From: Bacillota bacterium
Lineage (GTDB): Bacteria > Bacillota > Bacilli > Alicyclobacillales > SLC66
Direction of reading: 5' to 3'
DNA length: 64,000 nucleotides
Assembly (NCBI GenBank): GCA_021821085.1
Contig: JAKACV010000005.1
Coordinates: 1 to 64,000 of the forward strand
Position numbers and translations under genes: made by a program. The notes beneath the pieces were generated by a model, which did not search any database, had not been told where the DNA came from, and worked only from the letters and a program-made list of their open reading frames with translations. Every line of letters starts with the position of its first letter. The stretch's first letter is position 1. Of this stretch, positions 1-7,557 are shown piece by piece.

Positions 1-2
1 AA

Positions 3-773
3 CTTCGCCAATTTCTTCACCGTCCGTCCATTCGAATCTATCTCATACTGATTCGACAAACATCATTGTGGACCCTTGTATATTCTATTTATGAGATAAA
101 ATTCTTTTCGTCGGACGGACTCCTAGGAGGAACAACCGAGAGTGCTATCCTAACCAATGCACCCAAAAAACCCGAAAATATTGCAATGCGCAAACTCTTG
201 GACCCGCTCGGTGATTCAGTTGAACATATGTGCACGATTAGCACGTCACAGCGTCAATTGATGAAGTTTTCAGGTCATTCTGCGACAGGGTCTAAGATAT
301 GGCGATTGATTGAAGAAAGTCTTCATCGGCTATATAAGACAACTGTTTGGGTCCGTGAAAACGAGACTGGATGGTCATATCCGATGCCTTTGATCGCGTT
401 TGCAATCAATTCGAAGAGCAAGAGACTACTGCTTGGATTAAACCAACAATTATCAAAAGCAATTTTTGGAGAGAGATGGGTCACCATCTCTCTCCACGAA
501 CGTCATCAATTGCATGGAGATACAGCTAAAGCACTCCATAGATGGATTTCAGCATGGCTTGGCCCTGGCAAAACGAACAAAATCGGCATCCACCAGTTGA
601 TGAAGCATGTATTTGGCGATTCAAATGATGTTTCAAGCTCTCAACGATATAAAAGAAAGAAACTAACAGAAAAAGGCTTGAATGAAATTGGTGACTTGGC
701 TGGTTGGCGGATATCTTCCGAAGATGATATCTATCGGATTTCACGACCCAAGTTGCCGAGAAATAGTGAGTGA
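3..773 (+). CDS. repC: IncQ-like RepC replication initiator (5-prime end outside window)
   Basis: The frame is open to the left window edge, so the gene is truncated here; TTG at 66 and ATG at 186 are internal candidates without a well-placed ribosome binding site. The C-terminal 110 residues resemble, from memory, RepC of IncQ plasmid RSF1010. Both have a LNxxLxxA segment, an IS-x-x-E segment, a T/E-TAxxLHxR/W helix, a GPGKT (DPGKT in RSF1010) turn, a block rich in K/R-R-K, a GW near the end, and a terminal I-x-RPK. In IncQ plasmids RepC binds oriV iterons and opens the origin. Direct 32-bp repeats begin at the stop codon, which supports an iteron-binding role. In a chromosomal context it is probably a relic or module of an integrated plasmid or element. 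Confidence 0.7.
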   Translation, partial: LRQFLHRPSIRIYLILIRQTSLWTLVYSIYEIKFFSSDGLLGGTTESAILTNAPKKPENIAMRKLLDPLGDSVEHMCTISTSQRQLMKFSGHSATGSKIWRLIEESLHRLYKTTVWVRENETGWSYPMPLIAFAINSKSKRLLLGLNQQLSKAIFGERWVTISLHERHQLHGDTAKALHRWISAWLGPGKTNKIGIHQLMKHVFGDSNDVSSSQRYKRKKLTEKGLNEIGDLAGWRISSEDDIYRISRPKLPRNSE

Positions 774-857
774 GTGGTTTCGGTTGATGTTTCTTTTGAA
801 AATGAGTGGTTTCAGTTGATGTTTCGGGTGAAAGTGAGTGGTTTTAGTTTTTGCAAC
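771..857. repeat. Iteron-like direct repeats, period 32 bp
   Basis: Two full 32-bp units (771-802, 803-834) and a partial third (835-857) share the core TGAGTGGTTTCGGTTGATG, with slight variation. They start exactly at the repC stop codon. Direct repeats next to a RepC-like gene suggest an origin or autoregulatory binding site; this is inference from position and periodicity. Confidence 0.6.
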
Positions 858-1458
858 AGATTCAAATAGCGCGAAAATATGTTGAAGAATAAAGGGTTTG
901 GAGGATTTTTGTGATGTAATTGAATGGTGTACAATATCTTACAAGATATTGTACTAGCTTAGAGAGCCGGGTTAATGTCCGGCTCTCTAAGCAAAGGCAA
1001 AGAAACAGTACCTATGTACTGAGATTGCGCTCCGCTTTAAGATTTTAGAGTTGCCGAGCTTCAAGGAAAGGGATATCGGTAAAAGAGAAAAAATCCATGA
1101 CCCCTATGAAGTGAGGTATTTGCACCGAGGGCTTATACATTCTCTTCCGATGCTCTTTCGCTTTTGTTTGTACCGAAGGTAAACTGTTTCGTCCCGACAG
1201 ATCTAATGCCCCCTCCCGTGGATTACTAGAGGATTATCCTGTCAAAATACAACAGAGGGTGTATAATAAAAATAGGTAGTACCCCCCGAGAGGGGGTGGT
1301 CGTCCAATTCGAGGATGAGCACATTGATATCCATGACTCCAATGGATATTGAGCCCTCGCTCTACAAGCGGGGGCAAAATCTTTCCCTTTAGTATCAGTA
1401 TATTCTGTTAAATGATCATTCTTTATACCGATAATTCAAATACAAGGGATGAGCTAAA
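858..1458. other. Non-coding stretch with strong inverted repeats
   Basis: No convincing gene lies in these 600 bases. There is a perfect 12-bp inverted repeat with a 2-nt spacer (929-954) and, three bases later, a perfect 14-bp stem with an 8-nt loop (957-992) lacking a T tract. A C5/G5 hairpin lies at 1281-1297, and an ATATCCAT/ATGGATAT inverted repeat near 1329-1350. Together with the repeats at 771-857 this could be part of a plasmid-type origin, but nothing here proves it. Confidence 0.5.
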
Positions 1459-1662
1459 ATGACGATCCGAAAATCACAAAGAGTAAATCCATTACTGGAT
1501 CAGTTGAAAACTGCCCAAGTTCAGCTGGTATGCCAAAAAGAGTACAAATGGATTGAAGATCTTACGATCCAACAAATTGATACCTATATGCAGATGCCAA
1601 TTCTGCGCGAGAAGCTTTCATTTTTGGCAAAGGAATGCGAAATTAAAGAACTGTGTCACTGA
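1459..1662 (+). CDS. Small hypothetical protein, 67 aa
   Basis: An ATG follows a weak AAGGGATGAG ribosome-binding-like stretch. The 67-residue product is charged and probably helical, with KTAQVQ, EEK-like and IREKLSFLAKE stretches. It has no membrane segment or recognised motif. It stands alone between the putative origin region and the inverted repeat at 1707-1814. The function is not recognised and the coding call is moderate. Confidence 0.4.
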   Translation: MTIRKSQRVNPLLDQLKTAQVQLVCQKEYKWIEDLTIQQIDTYMQMPILREKLSFLAKECEIKELCH

Positions 1663-1706
1663 GTGCGAGAATGAGAAAATCGGTGTAGACTAGATTACAA
1701 CTTGAG

Positions 1707-1814
1707 CACTATTTCTCCTGATAATGGAGTATCCGCCCGATCAGGGTGGGTTCACCGACTTTCGCCAGTAGGGAAATGTATGATTTCCGTACGAGCGGAT
1801 CAGGAGAGATAGTG
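1707..1814 (+). other. Inverted repeat enclosing a multi-hairpin, possible structured RNA or small repeat element
   Basis: A 16-bp stem with one mismatch pairs 1707-1722 with 1799-1814. Inside are a GGTG/CACC hairpin near 1745-1756, a GGAAAT/ATTTCC hairpin near 1772-1788, and a CCGC/GCGG pair that could extend the closing stem. It sits 42 bases before the next gene, so it could be a leader RNA. No target duplication is seen, and it matches no riboswitch class I know. Confidence 0.4.
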
Positions 1815-1855
1815 TTTATTTTAGTTTATTTCATGATGACGGGAAGTGTGTTGTT

Positions 1856-2197
1856 GTGGACCCTGTTGCCTGGTTACTAGAAGAAGGATTCGAACAGAAG
1901 TTGGATGGGTTTTATTGTCTGAAGATCTCGCTTTGGTTTTGTGATCGCTATCCTAGTATTTACCGCTTACTGGAGAAATATGTGCTGGACAACGGGCTTG
2001 AATCAGCCCTAACCATGTCTGGCTACAGTGTGTACATCGTCGTCGACCCGATCGAATTGGACTTTAACTTCGAACTTTGGCATGAGGATAAGTTGATTGA
2101 ATCACTTTTTCCCGATGAAAATCAGCGTGTGGAACGTTCCAATGAATTGCTGAACGATATACGGAAATCGGCCATAAGAAACGCTCTTCCATTCTAA
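1856..2197 (+). CDS. Hypothetical protein, 113 aa
   Basis: The likely start is GTG at 1856, after GGGAAG at 1841-1846; an in-frame TTG lies one codon upstream. The product is acidic, with aromatic-rich segments (SLWFCDRYPSIYRLL and DFNFELWHE). It has no membrane helix and no recognised catalytic motif. It follows the inverted-repeat element at 1707-1814 and ends inside the convergent terminator shared with the XRE regulator. The function is not recognised. Confidence 0.5.
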   Translation: MDPVAWLLEEGFEQKLDGFYCLKISLWFCDRYPSIYRLLEKYVLDNGLESALTMSGYSVYIVVDPIELDFNFELWHEDKLIESLFPDENQRVERSNELLNDIRKSAIRNALPF

Positions 2198-2241
2198 GCA
2201 ATAAGACCCCTTCACGTAGTGATGTGAGGGGGTTTATTGCT
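2197..2241. terminator. Bidirectional terminator
   Basis: AGCAATAAGACCCC pairs with GGGGGTTTATTGCT across a short GTAGTGAT-containing loop. The stem separates two convergent genes and carries A- and T-rich flanks on both sides. Confidence 0.75.
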
Positions 2242-2267
2242 CCTCGGACTGTGGGACAGTTGTAAGT

Positions 2268-2606
2268 TCATTCTGCTCTCCACGCCAACACAGACGTCAC
2301 CAAGTGTAACATGAATTCTTGGTCCTTCTCGTTCAGTGACTGAAAAATAGTAATCATCTCAGAAATTTTTTTGGAAGTTTCATCCTCCCGGTTTCCCACA
2401 CCTCGGAAGATATCACTAATATCATATTCTAATGCATTTACGATTCTCTCCAAATTTCTAACGGTGACACTTTTTTGTCCTCGTTCAACCTGACCGATAT
2501 ATGTAGTATGCAAATTTGCGCGCGAAGCCAGTTCCTCTTGGCTCCACCCTCGTTTTTTGCGCAGATTGCGTATCCTCATTCCAAGTAAAGTTGATATATC
2601 GTTCAT
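2268..2606 (-). CDS. XRE-family transcriptional regulator
   Basis: This is a 112-residue Cro/CI-type repressor. The N-terminal helix-turn-helix spans roughly residues 8-65 and includes RNLRKKRGWSQEELA, an HTTYIGQVERGQ recognition helix and a LERIVNALE helix. The remaining 45 residues form an acidic/helical tail that may dimerise. Such single-domain repressors are common in mobile elements, where they control integration or phage-like genes. The divergent gene at 2800 is a possible target because the two share an upstream region of about 190 bases. The targets are inferred only. Confidence 0.85.
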   Translation of the reverse strand: MNDISTLLGMRIRNLRKKRGWSQEELASRANLHTTYIGQVERGQKSVTVRNLERIVNALEYDISDIFRGVGNREDETSKKISEMITIFQSLNEKDQEFMLHLVTSVLAWRAE

Positions 2607-2799
2607 CTCGGCACCCCTCTGCCGAGCGTAGACCGGATCTCAATGAATCATCGAGAGACTATTGTCATTTTTTGATGTATAATATGTACTATAGTGTTCA
2701 TTTTGCGGAAATTTGAGATTTTAGTGTGTTTCGCAATGGGCAATGCTGCCTTTCGTTTGTTTGCTGTTCTGTATTAAGTCGCGGCTAGGGGGTTGTATT

Positions 2800-3192
2800 G
2801 TGAATTCGGCTTTTCGAAAAGAGATTATCAAAGTTGGTATCTTATTGGGGATTGGAGTAGTTCTGTTAATTGCTTTTGTAATATATGGTTTGCATATTGA
2901 TCCTTATAACCCAAATAACACCTATAATCCTGGGTTTTGGACGGACTTTTGGAGTTGCTTTATATTTATTGGAGTGCTTTGTTATCCCGTGGGGATCGTC
3001 TATGGATGGAAACAAATTCTAAACTTTTTCCTTCACTTGCGCGGAAGTGACAGAGCCGCCTATATGGAACATCCTTCGTTTTGGTATAGTTGGATGAATT
3101 TTTGGTTCTCAGTATTTTTTACGATCTTCTTTGGGTGGATTTTTGGTGTGTTCATTGCGGCAGCGACACTTATCAGACTACGAAGGGCCTAA
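2800..3192 (+). CDS. Integral membrane protein, 130 aa
   Basis: The chosen start is GTG at 2800, preceded by TAGGGGG; the frame also allows a start at 2743, but without a ribosome binding site. Three hydrophobic stretches are visible: about residues 12-30 (VGILLGIGVVLLIAFVIYG), 46-68 and a C-terminal WFSVFFTIFFGWIFGVFIAA segment. An NPNNTYNPG loop lies between the first two, and the protein ends in a basic RLRRA tail. No family is recognised. It is divergent from the XRE regulator and upstream of a secreted stalk-domain protein. Confidence 0.6.
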   Translation: MNSAFRKEIIKVGILLGIGVVLLIAFVIYGLHIDPYNPNNTYNPGFWTDFWSCFIFIGVLCYPVGIVYGWKQILNFFLHLRGSDRAAYMEHPSFWYSWMNFWFSVFFTIFFGWIFGVFIAAATLIRLRRA

Positions 3193-3354
3193 TTTCTGGC
3201 GACTCTTCTCGTTAATTCGGTTTTGTTTGCCGTGCTACAAAACAATCTCCTTGCCAAGGAAACATACATAGGGATCGTTTGAGAATTGAGCGTAGTGGCT
3301 AACAAAAGCAAATGATACTGAGTCTGTAAATGAAACAGTGTGGGGAGTGGCAAA

Positions 3355-4473
3355 ATGGAAACGCTAAATAAAAGGAGTTGCATTGCGGGGCTCATACTCA
3401 CGATATCGGCATTTTCAACAGCCATAGGCATGCAAACTCCTCAACATGTCTATGCGTCTACGACACCAGCAATGCAAAAGTCGAACATCATCGTGGACGG
3501 TCAACATTTCTCCACGCAGTACAAGTTCGTGTATAACGGTACAACTTACATGCCGATTTGGTACATCATGCAAGCCCTGAAGAAATCGGGAGCGCAAGTG
3601 AGTTGGAATGGTTCACAATGGAAAATTGGCGTGAACGGAAGTTATACACCTACGGTTTGGCACGGATTTGGCGGGAATGGCGAAGTCATGATTTACAATA
3701 CGTCTGATCCAAGCAACGTCCAAACCGTGGAAACAGGCATTAACATGCAGGTATATCCTGATCCGGCTGACGGAATCAAGACCACGTTCTTCCCGATTTA
3801 CGATATCCAAGTAATCCTGCGAGATTTGGGTTACAGCACCGATACATGGGATGGAACAAATTGGTCAATTGCGATGGGTAGCGGTTCGAGTGGTTCGACA
3901 AGTGGACAAGGTGGGGCAATCAACCCGCCACTTCCAAGTGGAGTAACGCAGACACAGTACAATAACGCTGTGACACAGGCACAACAAACGGATGCGAATT
4001 CAACTTCGCCACCGACCAATTACAGTGCGCTTTCGTCGGCAACGCAGTGGTACAACGACCCATCCGATGTCTTTTACAATAAGCAGTTTGCGGTATCGCA
4101 GTTGAAGAACGGAACTGTGTTGCAACAAAATCCATATGTGATTGTTTCCACTACAGATGGGACCAACACAAATAATATGGGTTATGTCTATGTTCTGGAG
4201 TATGTCGGATATGGACCAAATGCAACCGGAAGTCCTTCGACGTACTGGAAGGAAGAGCAGGTCTATACGGATACAGGGAAAGTCGGAATGATCGGAACTG
4301 CCATTGGCAACTTTATGGTTGCTTCAACTTCTGTTGGTGGGTATCCCGATTTGAAAGCACCATCTGGCGTATCTGGAGTAAGTTTTACTATTAACGGGCC
4401 TTCAAACCCAACATGGGCTACTGGTGGAGGATTGGATGTCATTCCGATTCAGGGATGGTCGCCATTAAAGTAA
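3355..4473 (+). CDS. Secreted protein with copper-amine-oxidase-N-like stalk domain
   Basis: ATG at 3355 is used because GGGGAG lies 9 bases upstream; a GTG at 3340 is in frame. Residues 1-35 look like a signal peptide: KR near the start, a hydrophobic LILTISAFSTAI core and a likely cleavage after VYA. Next comes a stalk-type region with IIVDGQHF, YNGTTYMPIWYIMQAL and VSWNGSQWKI, then a Gly/Ser linker (SGSSGSTSGQGG) and a C-terminal domain of about 180 residues. Such domains are common on exported proteins of Alicyclobacillus and Paenibacillus relatives. It is probably an extracellular, non-enzymatic surface protein; the role is unknown. Confidence 0.7.
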   Translation: METLNKRSCIAGLILTISAFSTAIGMQTPQHVYASTTPAMQKSNIIVDGQHFSTQYKFVYNGTTYMPIWYIMQALKKSGAQVSWNGSQWKIGVNGSYTPTVWHGFGGNGEVMIYNTSDPSNVQTVETGINMQVYPDPADGIKTTFFPIYDIQVILRDLGYSTDTWDGTNWSIAMGSGSSGSTSGQGGAINPPLPSGVTQTQYNNAVTQAQQTDANSTSPPTNYSALSSATQWYNDPSDVFYNKQFAVSQLKNGTVLQQNPYVIVSTTDGTNTNNMGYVYVLEYVGYGPNATGSPSTYWKEEQVYTDTGKVGMIGTAIGNFMVASTSVGGYPDLKAPSGVSGVSFTINGPSNPTWATGGGLDVIPIQGWSPLK

Positions 4474-4508
4474 GTGACCAAAGCGTCCTTTGTATAGGGG
4501 ATGAAACT

Positions 4509-4877
4509 TTGCAATTCCTTAAATGGGCATTCACCGGCAATTTACTCGGATTACACCAAACTATTTTTGACCTTTACGGCATTCTGATGCTGGTCTATTC
4601 GACATTCGCACCGTTCTCTTTTATTATGCGTGTCCGTACTATGATTCCGATCGTACTTTTTGTGGGATCAATGGACTTGTTTTCGAGAATCATTGAAGCT
4701 GGACAGCTTTTAAATACGCACTCAACTAGATACTGGCTTGCTGTAGCATTGCTCGGGTGTAGTGTTGTATTGCGCAGATACAATGTTCGGCAAAACAAAA
4801 TGCGCCCAATTTTGACTCAGAGGATGAATAACAAGCCAGCCAGTGAGTCTCCGTTCCCCGTTCAATCCGATAGATGA
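4509..4877 (+). CDS. Small membrane protein
   Basis: TTG at 4509 has a good ribosome binding site (AGGGGAT, 7-base spacing) and clears the previous gene. The frame extends back to ATG 4413, inside that gene, with no ribosome binding site. The product of about 122 residues has hydrophobic segments (IFDLYGILMLVYSTFAPFSF, MIPIVLFVGSMDLF, YWLAVALLGCSVVL) and a basic tail, so probably three membrane helices. No family is recognised. It lies between a secreted protein and another membrane protein in the same direction and may be co-transcribed with them. Confidence 0.5.
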   Translation: MQFLKWAFTGNLLGLHQTIFDLYGILMLVYSTFAPFSFIMRVRTMIPIVLFVGSMDLFSRIIEAGQLLNTHSTRYWLAVALLGCSVVLRRYNVRQNKMRPILTQRMNNKPASESPFPVQSDR

Positions 4878-4911
4878 TTGTCGGAAAAAGAGTTGATAAG
4901 AGGGATGGTCA

Positions 4912-5589
4912 ATGATTTGGTTATATGACATTTTACTGATTCTAATCTTCGCGTATATGGCAGTATCAACGTTTGTTGCAATTGTTGATTTGGCATTTCT
5001 CCCGTGGGTCAAGATTATTCCACAGACCTGGACATGGTTTAAAGTTAACATTTCTATCAATTCAAATACAGCGAAAAACCACGCTCTTGAGCATCATACA
5101 CTACGTATAATCCGAAAAAAGTACGGTGTTGGCTACGGTGGCCATTCAAACGAAAATGGTTTCCACTTGCACGTGAATCGAGCTGACATGGTCGGAGAAT
5201 GTCTGAAAGAAGCGCTCAGGAATATTGCCAATGGGAATACGGGATATTGTTACTCGAACACTTGCGGAGTTATGACGGGAGTACTTGATGGATTGGGGAT
5301 TGTATGGCTTATCCTAACTTTGCTTGTCTTTCACTTGTCCTTTACTGCCATGACAGTAACGACAGGTACTCTGCTTCTTACAAGTTATCTCATTGGGATG
5401 AATTATCAGAAGAGATATTTGGTTAATCCGAATTACGGAAATGTGCAAATCCACAAGCTCGTTGAAACGAAGAGTAGATGCCAGGGGCCAGAAATTAACG
5501 TTGTGATGGTTCAAACGTCATTTAACGAACAGCCTACGACAGCAGTAGACGAACCCAAATTATATCTGGTGCAAAGGAGTAATTCTTAG
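4912..5589 (+). CDS. DUF6391-like membrane protein
   Basis: ATG follows GAGGGAT. There is an N-terminal membrane helix (residues 2-25), then an NHALEHHTL motif resembling the NHALEHAT signature I associate with DUF6391. A soluble segment with a GYGGHSNENGFHLH loop follows, and two further hydrophobic stretches lie near residues 125-165. The histidine-rich motif could bind metal, but no function is established for the family. It is the last gene before a strong terminator at 5612-5652. Confidence 0.6.
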   Translation: MIWLYDILLILIFAYMAVSTFVAIVDLAFLPWVKIIPQTWTWFKVNISINSNTAKNHALEHHTLRIIRKKYGVGYGGHSNENGFHLHVNRADMVGECLKEALRNIANGNTGYCYSNTCGVMTGVLDGLGIVWLILTLLVFHLSFTAMTVTTGTLLLTSYLIGMNYQKRYLVNPNYGNVQIHKLVETKSRCQGPEINVVMVQTSFNEQPTTAVDEPKLYLVQRSNS

Positions 5590-5611
5590 GGCTTCGGCTG
5601 TGGTCAAGGAC

Positions 5612-5652
5612 TACGGGTACGATGGGTAAGCTTTTACCTCATCGTACCCGTA
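5612..5652. terminator. Bidirectional hairpin terminator
   Basis: TACGGGTACGATG pairs with CATCGTACCCGTA, with GGTAA/TTACC continuing inward. It separates convergent genes at 5589 and 5658. Confidence 0.8.
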
Positions 5653-5657
5653 AACGA

Positions 5658-5949
5658 TTAATTTCTAAGCATCTCAAATGCTTCTTTTCTTGAAATTTCC
5701 CGATGCTGTGTCGCATTCTCAATGACTTCAATGAGTACTCTTCCGTTCCACGGTTCATTATACTCGTAAATACTGTCTTCTTTGATCACAAACGTAGTCC
5801 ATCCTGTCTTGCCTGACGACTGACCACTCAGTATCGAACCAGCGCAAAAATTCTCGTTCAATAATTCGTGATCCATCGACTCTAATTACCCTAGCAACCC
5901 ACTCTTTTCCTCCAGATGGTTGGTGGTTCAATTTTAGAGTCACCATCAT
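5658..5949 (-). pseudogene. Frameshifted small hypothetical gene
   Basis: Two overlapping minus-strand frames read as one protein of about 97 residues. The first starts at 5949 with a good GGATGAGGAG ribosome binding site and reads MMVTLKLNHQ to about REFLRWFDTEWS. The second continues as GKTGWTTFVIKED to EAFEMLRN. The switch is near 5815-5830, around GTCAGTCGTCAGGC on the minus strand, and needs a +1 shift. Each frame beyond its half reads poorly. This could be a real mutation, a sequencing error or programmed frameshifting; no classical slippery heptamer is visible. The function is unknown. Confidence 0.55.
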
Positions 5950-5973
5950 ACATTCTCCTCATCCCACAAAAGA

Positions 5974-6267
5974 TTAGGCTTCTTCCAGTTTATCGGAAAA
6001 GTACGTTTCAACTTCCTCCACAGCACCAAGATGTTGCATCAACTCAAGAGCTTCTTCCTCTTCAATGGGACAAATAGCTTCTTCGTACCAACTGTTGTTT
6101 GCAGCCCGATGCCATTGCAAGTAAACCTTGAACCAATTCCCCTTTTTTGTGATATAAAAATCGGTAAAATTATAGCCGTAATCACCCCAAGAACGACCGT
6201 TGTCCCAATGATAGACCAATGTTGCTGTTTCGGTATTGTAAACTTTGTTCTCAAATACTGCTTTCAT
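5974..6267 (-). CDS. Hypothetical protein, 97 aa
   Basis: ATG is preceded by GAGGAG with good spacing. The product is soluble and rich in Trp/Tyr and acidic residues, with YHWDNGRSWGDYGYNF and an EEEEALELM region near the C terminus. It lacks a signal, membrane helix or known motif. It lies 24 bases upstream of the frameshifted gene and was probably co-transcribed with it. The function is not recognised. Confidence 0.6.
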   Translation of the reverse strand: MKAVFENKVYNTETATLVYHWDNGRSWGDYGYNFTDFYITKKGNWFKVYLQWHRAANNSWYEEAICPIEEEEALELMQHLGAVEEVETYFSDKLEEA

Positions 6268-6883
6268 CGTGCAACAACTCCTCTTAGATTTTTTGCTTAC
6301 CAGTCTATTATTTTTGCAAATCTAAGTTTTGAAAAGTAATATTTTCCCATGTCACTTTTGATTGTAAATATCTGTTTTGCATTTTCTTTGGTTTCGTGAT
6401 AGACAATACATTTACTTTTAGCGCGATATCAAAACAGAGCTAAGGATGGATATCTGAAACTATGCTCTCAGATTGATTTTGTGAAAGAAAGATATTAATT
6501 TTTCATATCTACCTACTCTTATGTATTCCGTAGCATTGCTCCGGGCTGAGCTGAGTAGACAGTAGCAATGCTACGGAAAACCACTTGGATTTTCCAATAC
6601 AAGTTAAGGTTTGGTCATAATTTAGATCTGAAATATAAGGTTTGAGCACGCCAAATCCTTTGTGGCGACTGGCCCTACTAAGCACAATTCCACGTAATAC
6701 ACTTGCGCAGTCATTCACATAAAATATGGAAGCCAAAGCGTAGCAATGCTGAGCAATGCATAATCGTTAGCCACAAATAATGGGTAATGCAAGGGTGATA
6801 AGAAGGTCAATATCTCAACTGTTCTTAGAGATCATTTATAAAAACCACTACAAATGTAGTGGAAAATAATGTTTGACATTAAT
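6268..6883. other. AT-rich non-coding region with inverted repeats
   Basis: No gene is supported. A perfect 15-bp inverted repeat (TTCCGTAGCATTGCT at 6526-6540 and its complement at 6564-6578) has a 23-nt spacer, and its GTAGCAATGCT core recurs near 6738. A 7-bp stem with a 4-nt loop lies at 6844-6861, just before the structured stretch. Confidence 0.5.
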
Positions 6884-7416
6884 CTGCTGAAACGGTAGCA
6901 TGGACACGTAAACAATTAGTATGAATCACCAAGCTGTCCAGCCCGAAAGGGTAGGTACGTGACGGTGATCCAATCCCCGTATAGGTCATGCTTTTTCGGG
7001 AGCTGACAGGGGGATTGCGATCAGCGTTTTTTTTGCATTTAAAAGGCTGATCGCAAGGGTTCGATTGAAACAGTATTGGTGTTCCTCGGAAAAAGAGGAT
7101 GAGCCAAAATCGGTCGAGACAGTACCAAAATGTTCGTGAACACGCCGGACATGGGTGGTACGCAAGTACTTTGAGAGGAGGGATTTTGCCCCGATGGACG
7201 TGGGCGGTCGAAAGTCAGACTTCCGTCTGACAGGTTAAAGTAAGAACGCGCGAAGCTGCATGGCAGCACCCACTCGTGGGTAATCGCGTTGCCGGTGCTC
7301 ATCTAAAGATGAGCACCCGACAGGGAATACGGCGCATAGGTGCTAATCATTGTACAACTACATATGACCACTTCAAGTGGTCCACAGTCTCTGCATGTAA
7401 GCAGAGACTGTGGACC
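6884..7416 (+). ncRNA. Candidate large structured RNA upstream of the recombinase
   Basis: Unlike its AT-rich flanks, this stretch folds into a succession of strong helices. They are GGG/CCC with a GAAA loop (6942-6951); CAATCCCC/GGGGGATTG (6971-7017); an 11-bp stem (7015-7056); TTGG..CCAA with an inner TCCTC/GAGGA stem (7076-7107); a 7-bp stem closed by TTCC (7214-7231); a three-way junction enclosed by ACGCG/CGCGT with GCTGC/GCAGC and CCCA/TGGG arms (about 7245-7290); an 11-bp stem (7294-7317); and a perfect 16-bp stem with a 6-nt loop (7379-7416). The GAAA loop and the downstream gene suggest the plus strand. It has no convincing group I, group II, RNase P or tmRNA core that I can see. Exact ends are unknown. 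Confidence 0.5.
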
Positions 7417-7557
7417 GGGACGCAGGCTGAAAGTTGGAACTACTGCGGTTTTTAGAGTAACAATGGGCAGAAAACTGGCGGAAATCGTGCACTCTGTCAA
7501 TGGGCGGACCATGCCTGTTTCTTCGGGAAGATGTGTTCAAGAAAGTAGGTGATTACA

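Noticed and set aside
6884-7557. Group I or group II intron upstream of the recombinase
   Set aside because: No conserved group II domain V hairpin with AGC triad, no GUGYG-type 5-prime end and no group I P7/P3 core were found. No reverse transcriptase or homing endonuclease is present.
7549-7557. GTG 7549 as recombinase start
   Set aside because: It overlaps the AGGTGAT ribosome binding site, which fits GTG 7558 with proper spacing.
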